Notes: a model not told the origin generated them from the sequence alone. Numbered from the stretch's first letter, positions 1 through 5,904 are shown. The stretch is DNA of 7,960 bases from Deinococcus metalli (GCF_014201805.1 NZ_JACHFK010000028.1:1-7960), one strand, 5' to 3'. Numbers and translations: made by a program.

Positions 1-182
1 TTGGGTGCCAGGGCCATCAGCCGGGGCTTGCTGAAGCCTGAGGCGTACACGGCGACGTGAAAGCCGGCGGGGACGGTCAGGCCGAGGTTGGGGGCTGCGG
101 TGTTCGGCTTGCGGACGATCGCGCAGGCGCTGAGCAGGGTCAGGAGGGCCAGGGCGGCAAGGTGTCGGGTCGGGGGAACCAT
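1..182 (-). CDS. PQQ-dependent sugar dehydrogenase-type lipoprotein, N-terminal part (runs off left edge)
   Basis: Reading leftward from the ATG at 182 gives 60 residues open to the window edge. Residues 1-20 form a lipoprotein signal: a short basic N-region, a Leu/Ala core and a lipobox L-S-A-C with the modified Cys at residue 20. After it comes a stretch like PAGFHVAVYASGFSKPRLMA, typical of the start of the six-bladed propeller in the glucose/sorbosone dehydrogenase family (PQQ-dependent aldose oxidation outside the membrane). An in-frame TGA lies two codons upstream, so this ATG is the first possible start. The upstream spacer has only a weak GGGG Shine-Dalgarno. The lipobox is seen directly; the family is inferred from the N-terminal sequence, since the catalytic and PQQ-binding residues lie outside the window. 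Other secreted propeller lipoproteins are an alternative. Confidence 0.75.
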   Translation of the reverse strand, partial: MVPPTRHLAALALLTLLSACAIVRKPNTAAPNLGLTVPAGFHVAVYASGFSKPRLMALAP

Positions 183-215
183 ACCCCATCAGACAAGGGC
201 CACCAGGGCGCCGGG

Positions 216-221
216 ATCGTA
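216..221 (-). promoter_or_regulatory. possible -10 box (TACGAT) for the lipoprotein gene
   Basis: TACGAT on the minus strand fits the TANNNT -10 pattern and ends 33 nt before the ATG at 182, leaving room for a short leader. I see no convincing -35 at 16-18 nt spacing, so this is tentative. Confidence 0.25.
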
Positions 222-508
222 CTGGGTGAAGGTGACCTTACCCAGTAGACGTCGGGGAACCACTGCATTCCTGAGGCTGGCGAAGGCAGGGCAGGGAGGA
301 CTCTGGACAATCGCCAATTCTGCGGATACCGAGGACTCCGAGCGCAGCATGCCCGAACGCCTGGCCAGGCACGGTGAAGGCGTGCGGAGCTGGCGACTGT
401 TGACGTGGATCGAGCTGGTACTGAAGCGCACGCGCAGCGACGTCTGCTAAGCAGACATGTCGTGACTGAAAGTGCAAGCGCGTCGGTAGCACTGCCATGC
501 AACGGATG

Positions 509-530
509 AAGGCGACCCGGAGGTCGCCTT
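509..530. terminator. perfect 9-bp hairpin, probable terminator
   Basis: AAGGCGACC, a 4-nt loop CGGA, then GGTCGCCTT forms a perfect 9-bp stem. On the plus strand it is followed by TGATTTCT, a broken T-tract. On the minus strand it lies about 40 nt beyond the stop at 571, so it could also serve the small minus-strand gene region, although that side lacks a T-run. A hairpin is certain; the direction of termination is not. Confidence 0.5.
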
Positions 531-570
531 TGATTTCTCCGAGATAGCGCGGTATGCACAGAGCGCCAAC

Positions 571-721
571 TCATGCAGCTGGATGCTTTGAGGCGCTGAC
601 GGCGGCCTGCTCTGCCGCGTCAGCCTCGGCCACGAGGCGCTCAATCCACGCCAGGTCATACGCATCCGGGCCGGACAGCTGCGCCTCGCCCGTCAGGCGG
701 CGGCTCCCCGGAAGCAGGCGA
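571..721 (-). pseudogene. out-of-frame C-terminal coding remnant behind the small hypothetical gene
   Basis: Immediately downstream of the small minus-strand gene (stop at 722-724), a second frame reads on as about 49 protein-like codons ending GPDAYDLAWIERLVAEADAA and a short tail, with a stop at 571. Third positions are strongly GC and the end is helical and acidic. There is no ATG, GTG or TTG in this frame between the upstream stop and the protein-like part. The simplest reading is that it is the original C-terminus of the upstream protein, now separated by a frameshift near 722. An atypical start or a programmed frameshift are alternatives. I do not recognise the family. Confidence 0.35.
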
Positions 722-955
722 TCAGTACAGCGCGTGGCCAGCCGCAGCGAGCACCGCCTCGACCCGATCTTTGGCGCGGCGCAGCAGCGCGAGCTCGCGG
801 GCCTCGAAATACACCTTGGTCGGACGATTGCCCTTGCGCCGGGGCACCTCCCAGGTGACGTCCTCCTCGCCGAATTCGCCTCGCAGCGTTTCAAGGGCGG
901 TGCGGATCACCTTGTCAGGGATGCTGCTGGGGATGGCCATATCGTCTTTGTTCAC
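722..955 (-). CDS. small hypothetical protein, 77 aa
   Basis: GTG at 955 starts a 77-residue protein. A GGAG Shine-Dalgarno (961-964 on the minus strand) sits 5 nt upstream and favours this start over the ATG at 940, which would give 72 residues. The protein is charged and mostly helical, with a first half like PDKVIRTALETLRGEFGEED and a basic stretch PRRKGNRPTK before a final amphipathic helix. It has no signal peptide or membrane segment. The size and composition would fit a small phage or plasmid protein, or a DNA- or RNA-binding accessory protein, but I do not recognise a family and give no function. A protein-like reading continues past its stop in another frame, so it may be a shortened form of a protein of about 125 residues. 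Confidence 0.6.
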   Translation of the reverse strand: MNKDDMAIPSSIPDKVIRTALETLRGEFGEEDVTWEVPRRKGNRPTKVYFEARELALLRRAKDRVEAVLAAAGHALY

Positions 956-1077
956 GTGTACTCCGGTGTGCTCTGGGCATGCTACGCCGGTATTTCGGCA
1001 GGTTGAGCTTATCCTCTGCCGTGCCCGCTGAGCATTCCTTTGTGTTAGCGCACGGCCTGCGCGTTGGCACGCCGGTG

Positions 1078-1084
1078 AAGGAGG
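1078..1084 (+). promoter_or_regulatory. strong Shine-Dalgarno facing an out-of-frame start
   Basis: AAGGAGG lies 4 nt before GTG 1089 and 7 nt before ATG 1092, ideal spacing. Both starts open the frame that reads a His-rich nonsense N-terminus (MHHHYHH), not the frame encoding the SH3-DUF3761 protein. The frame that encodes that protein has a TGA at 1090-1092 at the same spot. This suggests that the native start region was joined to, or shifted against, the coding body. Confidence 0.55.
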
Positions 1085-1185
1085 CGACGTGATGCACCAC
1101 CACTACCACCACGACGAACGCCAACCTGCGCCGCGCCCCCAGCACCACCGGCACCGTCCTGACCGTCCTTCCTCAGGGAACGCGT

Positions 1186-1476
1186 GTGCAGGTCGGTACC
1201 TGCACCACGTGGTGTGCCGTCACGGCCGGCACCCGCCACGGGTACGTCTCCAGGAGCCTGCTGCGCTTCCCCGCGCCCCCCACGCCTGCTCCGCGCCCAG
1301 CCACGCCCAGCTCTGGAACGTACACGAATGTGGATGGCCAGCAGATCCAGCGTCCGGTCGTGGCCGACACCAGGCCGAGTGGCGCGTCCGCGCAGTGCCG
1401 CGACGGCTCGTACTCGTTCAGCATGCACCGGCGCGGCACGTGCTCGCACCACGGCGGCGTCGCCACCTGGTACTGA
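1186..1476 (+). CDS. SH3 domain plus DUF3761 protein, 5' end damaged
   Basis: The longest open reading from a normal start is GTG 1186, 96 residues. The protein-like sequence in this frame begins earlier, at about 1093, directly after an in-frame TGA. It reads a Thr run, then NANLRRAPSTTGTVL, the typical first strands of a bacterial SH3 domain, continuing through VQVGTCTTWCAVT and GYVSRSLLR. A Pro-rich linker follows (about residues 28-42). The C-terminus carries the DUF3761 signature: CRDGSYSFSMHRRGTC, then SHHGGVA and a final W-Y. Such proteins are usually exported, with a signal peptide directly before the Thr run. Here no hydrophobic segment exists in any frame upstream, so the signal is lost. 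Translation from 1186 would start inside the SH3 domain, so the gene is probably non-functional. Domain assignment is from recognised motifs; the damage is read directly. Confidence 0.7.
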   Translation: MQVGTCTTWCAVTAGTRHGYVSRSLLRFPAPPTPAPRPATPSSGTYTNVDGQQIQRPVVADTRPSGASAQCRDGSYSFSMHRRGTCSHHGGVATWY

Positions 1477-1537
1477 CGGCGCAGAGCAAGCTCTCATCTG
1501 GCGTGAATGCTCAGAAGTACCGTGCCAGACTGCCTTG

Positions 1538-1861
1538 ATGGCCAGACGCAAACGAACCCGCTCCGTCCTCCGCACGGCTGCGAGCACCCCGAAGGTGGAG
1601 CAGGCGCCCACGCGCGTGGTGATCGACGCGCTGGAAGGCGACAAAGCCCGTGTCGAGCTGCCGGACGGCACGACCGCCGACTGGGACCGCGCGAGCCTGC
1701 CTACGGGCGTCAGGGAGGGGGACGTGATCCGCATCGAGGGCGAGGGCAAGGATCAGACGTTCTCCATTGAAGCTCAGGAGACTGAGGCCCGCCGGACGCA
1801 GACGCAATCCGACCTCGACGCCTTGAATGCCGGGCCGACGACTGGCGAGCTCAAGCTGTGA
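1538..1861 (+). CDS. DUF3006 domain protein, 107 aa
   Basis: ATG 1538 opens a 107-residue frame. Residues 1-22 are basic and probably disordered (MARRKRTRSVLR). Residues 25-68 match the DUF3006 pattern: RVVIDALEGDKARVELPDG, a short linker with W49, then LPTGVREGDVIRI, a small beta barrel-like domain. The tail is acidic and Gln/Thr rich. DUF3006 proteins are small and of unknown biochemical role; in Firmicutes some sit beside metallo-beta-lactamase-fold competence-type proteins, but no such partner is visible here. The start lacks a good Shine-Dalgarno, and an in-frame extension upstream would be basic shadow sequence. The methyltransferase fragment follows directly, and homology-like sequence there begins only about 30 nt after this stop. 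The gene itself looks complete. Confidence 0.7.
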   Translation: MARRKRTRSVLRTAASTPKVEQAPTRVVIDALEGDKARVELPDGTTADWDRASLPTGVREGDVIRIEGEGKDQTFSIEAQETEARRTQTQSDLDALNAGPTTGELKL

Positions 1862-3437
1862 GGCAACTTGCCTGTGTGTGCGCCCTGCTGTGGAGCCCTT
1901 CGCGCACGAGCTGGCCAGCGTGGTGCTGTGGATTGGCCACATTCAGTGGAAGCGCGCGCACGGCGGGGAATGGGATTCCCCCGTTCTGGAGCGTCTGGAC
2001 GGCCTGCGCCATCACGACGCCCTGCTCAACCCGGACGGCAGCGCCTACGCGTGGCCTGAGGCCGAGTTCATCGTCGGCAATCCACCGTTCTTGGGAGAGA
2101 AAAAGCAGGGGCCATGCCTGGGTCAGGCGTACGTGGATCAGTTGCGTTCAGAGTACCAGGGCGTGCTGCCGGCGACGTCCGACCTGGTCTGCTACTGGTT
2201 TGAGAAGGCCCGCGCCGCCATCGAGGCCGGCACCACCCGGCGCGCCGGGCTCATCAGCACGAACTCCATCAACATGCCTGGTAATCGCCGCGTGCTGGAG
2301 CGCATCAACGAGACCGGCGGGATCTTCCAGGCGTGGCCGAATCTGCCGTGGTTGCAGGACGGCGCGGCCGTGCGCGTGGCCGCCGTGTGCTTTGACGACG
2401 GCCGAGAGGCGCAGCACGTCCTGGGCTACCTGGAAGGTGAGGGCACCCCGGCCGAGGTGGAGGTGCTCGTGCCTGTGCCCGTCATTCACGCCAACCTGTC
2501 CGGCGGGGCCGACGTGACCACGGCCGCCCGCTTGCCTGAGAACGCGAACCTGAGCTTCCAGGGCGTGAAGCTGGCCGGGGCCTTCGACCTGCCGGGCAAC
2601 GTGGCGCGCGCGTGGCTGACCCTGCCCAACCCGGACGGCGCGGACAATGCCGACGTGCTGCGCCCTCTGCTGAACGGCGACGACCTGGTGGATGTGCGCG
2701 GGGACACCTGGGTGATCGACTTTGGAAGCCGCACAGAGGCGGAAGCCGCGCGCTACCTGGTGCCCTTTGCACACGTGGTCGAGCACGTGAAGCCGGTGCG
2801 GGCGACCAACAAGGACAAAATGAGGGCCGCTCAGTGGTGGCAGCTCGCACGACCCTACACGGGGATGCGGAACGCGCTGGCCCCGCTGCCGCGCTACTTA
2901 GCGACATCCATCGTGGCCAAGCACCGGGCCTTCGTGTGGTGTGACGCGCGGGATCTTCCGTCAGGGCGGTTGGTGGTCGTGGCCAGTGACGAGGACTGGA
3001 TGCACGGGGTACTGAACAGCCGCCTGCACGTAATGTGGGCCGCTGCGAATGCCAGCACCCACGGTAAGGGCAATGACCTGGTGTACACGTCATCTACATG
3101 CTTTGAGGCATTCCCCTTGCCAACTTGGACGCCGCAGACCCAGGCGCAGGTGGCGGAGGCCGCCCGCTTCCTGGAGACCGCGCGCACCGCCCTCAGGGCG
3201 CAGGGCTACACCCTGACCGGGATGATGAACCTGCTGTCGGACGGCCTGGGCACTGCGTCCCCGGCCTACACGCTGCGGCTGGCACACGAGCGCCTGGACG
3301 CGGCCGTGGCCGCCGCTTACGGCTGGGACTGGCCCCTGGCCGGCGACGAGATCCTGACGCAGCTGCTGGCACTGAACCTGGAGCGCACCGCAAGAGCCCA
3401 GCCAACCCCGACATTCCGGCCCGCCCCTGTCCCATGA
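1827..3437 (+). CDS. MmeI-like (type IIG/BREX-type) DNA methyltransferase, 5'-truncated C-terminal half
   Basis: The open frame is 536 residues from ATG 1827. Family-like sequence starts only around 1890 (VEPFAHELASVVLWIGHIQW), so GTG 1878 or 1890 may be the real start. Residues 81-90 hold motif IV, NPPF, the catalytic site of N6-adenine/N4-cytosine amino-methyltransferases. A conserved middle follows (LVCYWFEKAR, GLISTNSINMPGNRR, WPNLPWLQDGAAV), then a probable target-recognition region from about residue 235 and the C-terminal region with ASTHGKGNDLVYTSSTCFEAFPLP (about residues 410-433). Full-length enzymes of this class run to roughly 900 residues or more. The N-terminal nuclease and helical regions and SAM-binding motif I are absent, so the product should not methylate or cleave by itself. 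The stop overlaps the next start in ATGA (3434-3437). The truncation is seen directly; the exact subfamily is inferred. Confidence 0.8.
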   Translation: MPGRRLASSSCEATCLCVRPAVEPFAHELASVVLWIGHIQWKRAHGGEWDSPVLERLDGLRHHDALLNPDGSAYAWPEAEFIVGNPPFLGEKKQGPCLGQAYVDQLRSEYQGVLPATSDLVCYWFEKARAAIEAGTTRRAGLISTNSINMPGNRRVLERINETGGIFQAWPNLPWLQDGAAVRVAAVCFDDGREAQHVLGYLEGEGTPAEVEVLVPVPVIHANLSGGADVTTAARLPENANLSFQGVKLAGAFDLPGNVARAWLTLPNPDGADNADVLRPLLNGDDLVDVRGDTWVIDFGSRTEAEAARYLVPFAHVVEHVKPVRATNKDKMRAAQWWQLARPYTGMRNALAPLPRYLATSIVAKHRAFVWCDARDLPSGRLVVVASDEDWMHGVLNSRLHVMWAAANASTHGKGNDLVYTSSTCFEAFPLPTWTPQTQAQVAEAARFLETARTALRAQGYTLTGMMNLLSDGLGTASPAYTLRLAHERLDAAVAAAYGWDWPLAGDEILTQLLALNLERTARAQPTPTFRPAPVP

Positions 3438-3730
3438 CGCAGTGGTACGTCCGCCACGGGCCGTACGGCGACCGGGAGGCCCTGACCGCCGACACACGGG
3501 ATGACGCCGCCCGGCAGTGGTCCCTGGCGTGCGGCTTCCGTCAGCCGCCCGTGCACGAAGGCCGGGGCACCTACCGCCACGAGGGCACCCACACCGGGCC
3601 AGGTGAGCCCGCGCCGACCTTCCGGGTCTACCCGCCCCGCAGCACCGAGGGACGTGGCAAGGACGAACTCACCTGGGTGGTCACGCTGGCCAACCGGCAC
3701 CCGTGGGGGCCTGGGCCGTGCGGGAACTGA
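3434..3730 (+). CDS. hypothetical protein, 98 aa, coupled to the methyltransferase fragment
   Basis: ATG 3434 overlaps the methyltransferase stop (ATGA), so translation is probably coupled by reinitiation. The 98 residues begin MTQWYVRHGPYGDREALTA and are rich in Arg, His, Gly and Pro with little hydrophobic core. There is no signal peptide or membrane segment. A short segment DELTWVVTLANRHPWG near the C-terminus is the most structured-looking part. I do not recognise a family. The last 28 bases overlap the start of the nuclease-like gene in another frame. The tight spacing suggests that it belongs to the same cassette, perhaps as a small accessory or regulatory subunit; that is inference from position only. 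Confidence 0.6.
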   Translation: MTQWYVRHGPYGDREALTADTRDDAARQWSLACGFRQPPVHEGRGTYRHEGTHTGPGEPAPTFRVYPPRSTEGRGKDELTWVVTLANRHPWGPGPCGN

Positions 3731-4239
3731 CCCTGACGCACCCCGAGGCCCCGGAGGTGCACGTCGGCCGCGCCGACCTAGCCATCCTCACGCCCGGTTT
3801 CACCTGCGGCTATGAGATCAAGACCGCGCAGGACAAGCTCACGCACCTCCCGGCACAGCTGGCCAAATACGCCCCGCAGTTTGACGCGTGGCACCTGGCG
3901 GTGGCGACCGGACATGTCGCGGAGGCGCGCACCCTGGCCCCCACCACGTGGGGCCTGATTGAGCTGAAGGACGACGGCACCTTCGCTGTTCTACGCGCAG
4001 CCCACACCGGCAAGGGGCACTTCAACGTGGAGCGCCTCCTGTGGACCCTGACGGGCGAGGACCTGCTGACCCTGTACCAGCTGTTTTACACGCGCTGGCC
4101 CCACAAGACCACGCGCGCCGTGCTCATCAAGTACCTGCTGAAGGCCCGGCCCGAACAGGTGCTGGAGCTGGCGCTGCGTCACATCCGCACCCGTGGCCAC
4201 CTGCGGATGCAGTCTTGGAAGGTCGGAGGGCACCCATGA
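3703..4239 (+). CDS. PD-(D/E)XK nuclease-like protein (sce7726-like), 178 aa
   Basis: GTG 3703 gives 178 residues; GTG 3718 is a possible later start and neither has a clear Shine-Dalgarno. The core pattern fits the PD-(D/E)XK fold as in the sce7726 family: E8 in the first helix, GRADLAIL with D25, then GYEIKTAQDKL with E38 and K40, followed by LPAQLAKY (Q52, Y56) and a hydrophobic strand AWHLAVATG. WGLIELKDDGTFAVLRAA (about 83-100) is the usual closing hairpin. A helical C-terminal region (about 110-165) follows. The expected role is DNA cleavage or binding in phage, repair or restriction contexts. All three core acidic/basic residues are present, so the site looks intact. It overlaps the previous gene by 28 bp and the next by 4 (ATGA at 4236-4239). 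Fold assignment rests on motif reading. Confidence 0.7.
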   Translation: MGAWAVRELTLTHPEAPEVHVGRADLAILTPGFTCGYEIKTAQDKLTHLPAQLAKYAPQFDAWHLAVATGHVAEARTLAPTTWGLIELKDDGTFAVLRAAHTGKGHFNVERLLWTLTGEDLLTLYQLFYTRWPHKTTRAVLIKYLLKARPEQVLELALRHIRTRGHLRMQSWKVGGHP

Positions 4240-4589
4240 CCAAGAAGACCCCAGCCAGGCGGTCGGTGCACGTGGTGAGCGAGCGCGTCGTCGACACCCG
4301 GGACGGCCCCGTGCTGCGCGTCCGCACCCGCACCGGCATGCCCGAGGGCTACCACCGCGACCAACCCTCACCGTGCACGCCTACCGCGCCGTGGCGGCCA
4401 CCACCGACACCAGCGAGGTACTGTCCCCCTGCGGCCATGAGGTGCCGCGCTTCGACCTCAGCCCGGCCTTCGCACAGCTGGTTCAGCACAGTGGCCCCCA
4501 GTACCCATGTAGCTGCCTGTGTCCTCACTGCCAGCAGCACCCACCGCACGCCCGCTGGCCAAGGTCGCCCATCAAGCGGACGATGCGTC
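4236..4589 (+). pseudogene. Cys-rich hypothetical protein, broken by a frameshift near 4366
   Basis: ATG 4236 overlaps the upstream stop (ATGA) and has GGAGG at 4226-4230. The first frame reads MTKKTPARRSVHVVSERVVD through GMPEGYHRDQP, then degenerates. From about 4367 another frame takes over: LTVHAYRAVAATTDTSEVL, SPCGHEVPRFDLSPAFAQL and YPCSCLCPHCQ. Adding one C in the CCC run near 4364-4366 would join them as HRDQPLTVHAYRAV without a gap. The joined protein carries CGH and CSCLCPHC, a possible zinc site, in the second half. The 3' end is unclear: sequence after about 4535 is lower quality in this frame, another frame reads TARPLAKVAHQADDASGLQ up to a TGA at 4609-4611, and an IS relic begins at about 4590. 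No known family is recognised. A sequencing error at the C run would turn this back into an intact gene. Confidence 0.55.
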
Positions 4590-4617
4590 GGGCCTGCAAA
4601 AGTGCGTCTGATAAAGG

Positions 4618-4803
4618 TCAAGGCGGAACTTTTGCCAGTCGGCGCACCATCAAGCGAAACATGACTTCGTACATGAGGTCCTCCGCAGTTTCCACCAGCG
4701 CTTCGTCGTCCTTGGCCATGCGCCTGGACTTGCCCAACCAAGCGAACGTCCGTTCCACCACCCAGCGGCGCTTCAAGACGACGAATCCCGTTGGCACCTC
4801 CAC
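4618..4803 (-). pseudogene. IS5-family transposase, C-terminal fragment (about 61 aa)
   Basis: Reading leftward from GTG 4803, 61 residues end at a TGA (4618-4620). The sequence [20 protein letters not shown] followed by [12 protein letters not shown] and FRLMVRRLA is the characteristic end of IS5-family DDE transposases. The R-x3-E motif (R13, E17) holds the final catalytic Glu. An intact transposase of this type has roughly 250 residues or more, so about three quarters is gone. The in-frame sequence upstream of 4803 runs into the palindrome and then into sequence that codes on the other strand, so it is not transposase. The fragment cannot act alone. The family assignment is firm. Confidence 0.85.
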
Positions 4804-4818
4804 GACTCGTGGAGGTGC
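4794..4818 (+). terminator. 11-bp palindrome followed by CTTTTTG, rho-independent terminator-like
   Basis: GCACCTCCACG, loop ACT, then CGTGGAGGTGC forms a perfect 11-bp GC-rich stem (the symmetry extends to 12 bp around a single C). It is followed on the plus strand by GTCTTTTTG. This is the strongest terminator-like signal in the window and would end plus-strand transcription coming from the cassette at 1538-4589. One arm lies inside the transposase fragment (codons for VVEV); the other lies at its boundary. It may therefore have arisen at the IS junction. Confidence 0.65.
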
Positions 4819-4832
4819 GTCTTTTTGCGCCC

Positions 4833-4955
4833 ATGTCCCCTGCCAGCCCGACCAGGAAGGAGAAGTACGGTGCGACCTTCATCAGCGACGAGACTGCCGG
4901 GAAGATCATCGCCTATCTGAGCGCCCATTACACGCCTGAAACCCACGCGCCGTGA
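4833..4955 (+). CDS. small ORF, 40 aa, possible gene or 3' remnant
   Basis: ATG 4833 gives 40 residues: [20 protein letters not shown], then a helix-like [13 protein letters not shown] and a short tail. About 80 percent of third positions are G or C and the amino acid pattern is protein-like, unlike the other frames here. It has no Shine-Dalgarno, since the preceding bases are the T-run and GCGCCC. The frame stays open a little upstream (RLFAP before the Met). It may be the downstream end of a gene interrupted by the IS relic, or a small phage-type protein. No family is recognised. Confidence 0.4.
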   Translation: MSPASPTRKEKYGATFISDETAGKIIAYLSAHYTPETHAP

Positions 4956-5071
4956 CGCTGCGGTCGTCAGCCGTTGTGAGGGTACCGTGCTCCCCCCAAA
5001 TGGCTGTCGGCCAGGAGGCGTTCACGGACTTCTGGCCTATGAGATCGAAGGGCCTCCCCGACGTGTGGATG

Positions 5072-5899
5072 TCAGCTCACGCCGATGATGACCAGGTACC
5101 CGCTGGGCACCGGCGCTGTGGGTGTTCCCTGGGTACATACCAGCGCGCGTCCATCCGGACTCCACGCGGGAAAGCTGTGCGGGGCGCCAGAAGTGACCTG
5201 CTGCCGTTCGGAACCATCCGGGCGCATCACCCACACCTGCGCCTGGCCCCCCCGGGCCGAGGTGAACGCGATCCACCGGCCGTCCGGCGACGGGAACGGG
5301 GTCACGTAGGCGGTCTCCTCATCCGCATCGCTCAAGACTACTGGGGCAGCCCCGGCCTGTTCGGACTGGAGGCACACCACATGTCGTCCATCCTCCTGGG
5401 CGTGATAGACGAAGGTCTGTCCGTCCGGGAACGGCCACGGCTGATCCTGTACGCCCCTCGCGTGGGTAAGCCGGGTCACCTGCCCATTCTGCCACAGCGC
5501 GCAGATGTACGTCGCATCCGGACCGTCCGACTGGAAGTACAGCAGCGGCCAGGTGCCAGCGGTGCCCAGGGCCGGCCCATAACAGGGCTCCCCACTGGGG
5601 TGCAGCGGCGTTACCTGGCCCTGAGAGTCCAGGAACAGGGCTGTGCGGCCCAGACGATCACTGACGAAGACGACGTCGTTGGGCGTGAAGAATGCCGGAC
5701 GGCCGGTGCTGTCTGAGCCGTCGGGTTCATTGAGGGCCAGCGGTTCCAGATCTGACCCATCCGGATGCACACGGTGTAACCGCCGCCGACCATCCTGCAA
5801 GCGTTCGAAGACGATCCACTGACCATCAGGTGTCCAGTTCGCACGCAGATCGGTTCCTGCCTCCTGCGTGATGGGGTAAGGAGCACTGAAAGTGGGCAT
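5072..5899 (-). CDS. TolB-like beta-propeller (PD40 repeat) protein, 275 aa
   Basis: ATG 5899 opens a 275-residue protein built of WD40-like PD40 repeats. Clear repeats are NWTPDGQWIVFERL (about 21-34) followed by VHPDGSDLEPL, FPDGQTFVYHA (157-167), PFPSPDGRWIAFTSARGG (201-218) followed by VMRPDGSERQQVT, and AWSPDGRALV (245-254). This is the pattern of the TolB C-terminal propeller, a cytoplasmic or periplasmic protein-interaction platform. There is no signal peptide and no N-terminal TolB domain, so it is a stand-alone propeller, not the Tol-Pal TolB. It has no Shine-Dalgarno; a TACGCT box 5 nt before the ATG suggests a leaderless transcript. The neighbours give no functional clue. The gene looks complete. 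Confidence 0.8.
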   Translation of the reverse strand: MPTFSAPYPITQEAGTDLRANWTPDGQWIVFERLQDGRRRLHRVHPDGSDLEPLALNEPDGSDSTGRPAFFTPNDVVFVSDRLGRTALFLDSQGQVTPLHPSGEPCYGPALGTAGTWPLLYFQSDGPDATYICALWQNGQVTRLTHARGVQDQPWPFPDGQTFVYHAQEDGRHVVCLQSEQAGAAPVVLSDADEETAYVTPFPSPDGRWIAFTSARGGQAQVWVMRPDGSERQQVTSGAPHSFPAWSPDGRALVCTQGTPTAPVPSGYLVIIGVS

Positions 5900-5904
5900 G
5901 GCTG

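Larger units (their letters stand above)
183..570. other. about 390 bp without a convincing gene
   Basis: Open frames exist on both strands but none has a plausible start with a ribosome binding site or a recognisable protein. The least unlikely is the plus-strand reading that ends at 450. Its last 33 codons (from an ATG at 349) have GC-rich third positions and read MPERLARHGEGVRSW and onward, with no Shine-Dalgarno. It could be a remnant of a lost gene. The only clear structure is the hairpin at 509-530. Confidence 0.4.
4590..4832 (-). mobile_element. IS5-family insertion sequence relic, about 240 bp
   Basis: The segment contains the C-terminal end of an IS5-type transposase on the minus strand. 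Its left boundary is probably GGGCCTGCAAAAGTGCG at 4590, read inward. The opposite end, read inward from 4832, is GGGCGCAAAAAGACGC, which shares GGGC and GCAAAA and so may be a decayed terminal inverted repeat. The similarity is only partial and the right boundary could equally be at about 4803. Most of the element, including the first two catalytic Asp regions, is missing. I see no clear target duplication. Confidence 0.5.

Noticed and set aside
140..574. A 144-residue minus-strand frame across the left intergenic region.
   Set aside because: Ser/Arg/Pro-rich shadow-like composition, no ribosome site, and it would run through the hairpin at 509-530 and overlap the lipoprotein gene start.
1092..1538. 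A plus-strand frame with a strong ribosome site and His-rich start.
   Set aside because: It reads the SH3-DUF3761 body in the wrong frame; the composition is shadow-like. It is treated as evidence of a junction and not as a gene.
1045..1749. A 234-residue minus-strand open frame.
   Set aside because: It is the antisense shadow of the SH3-DUF3761 and DUF3006 genes: low-complexity Arg/Ala/Gly sequence with no recognisable domain.
2148..3093. Long minus-strand open frames opposite the methyltransferase.
   Set aside because: They are open because of GC-rich third positions; the plus-strand frame carries clear methyltransferase motifs.
4952..5716. A 254-residue plus-strand open frame.
   Set aside because: It is antisense to the PD40 propeller gene, which has obvious repeats; the plus reading has no structure.
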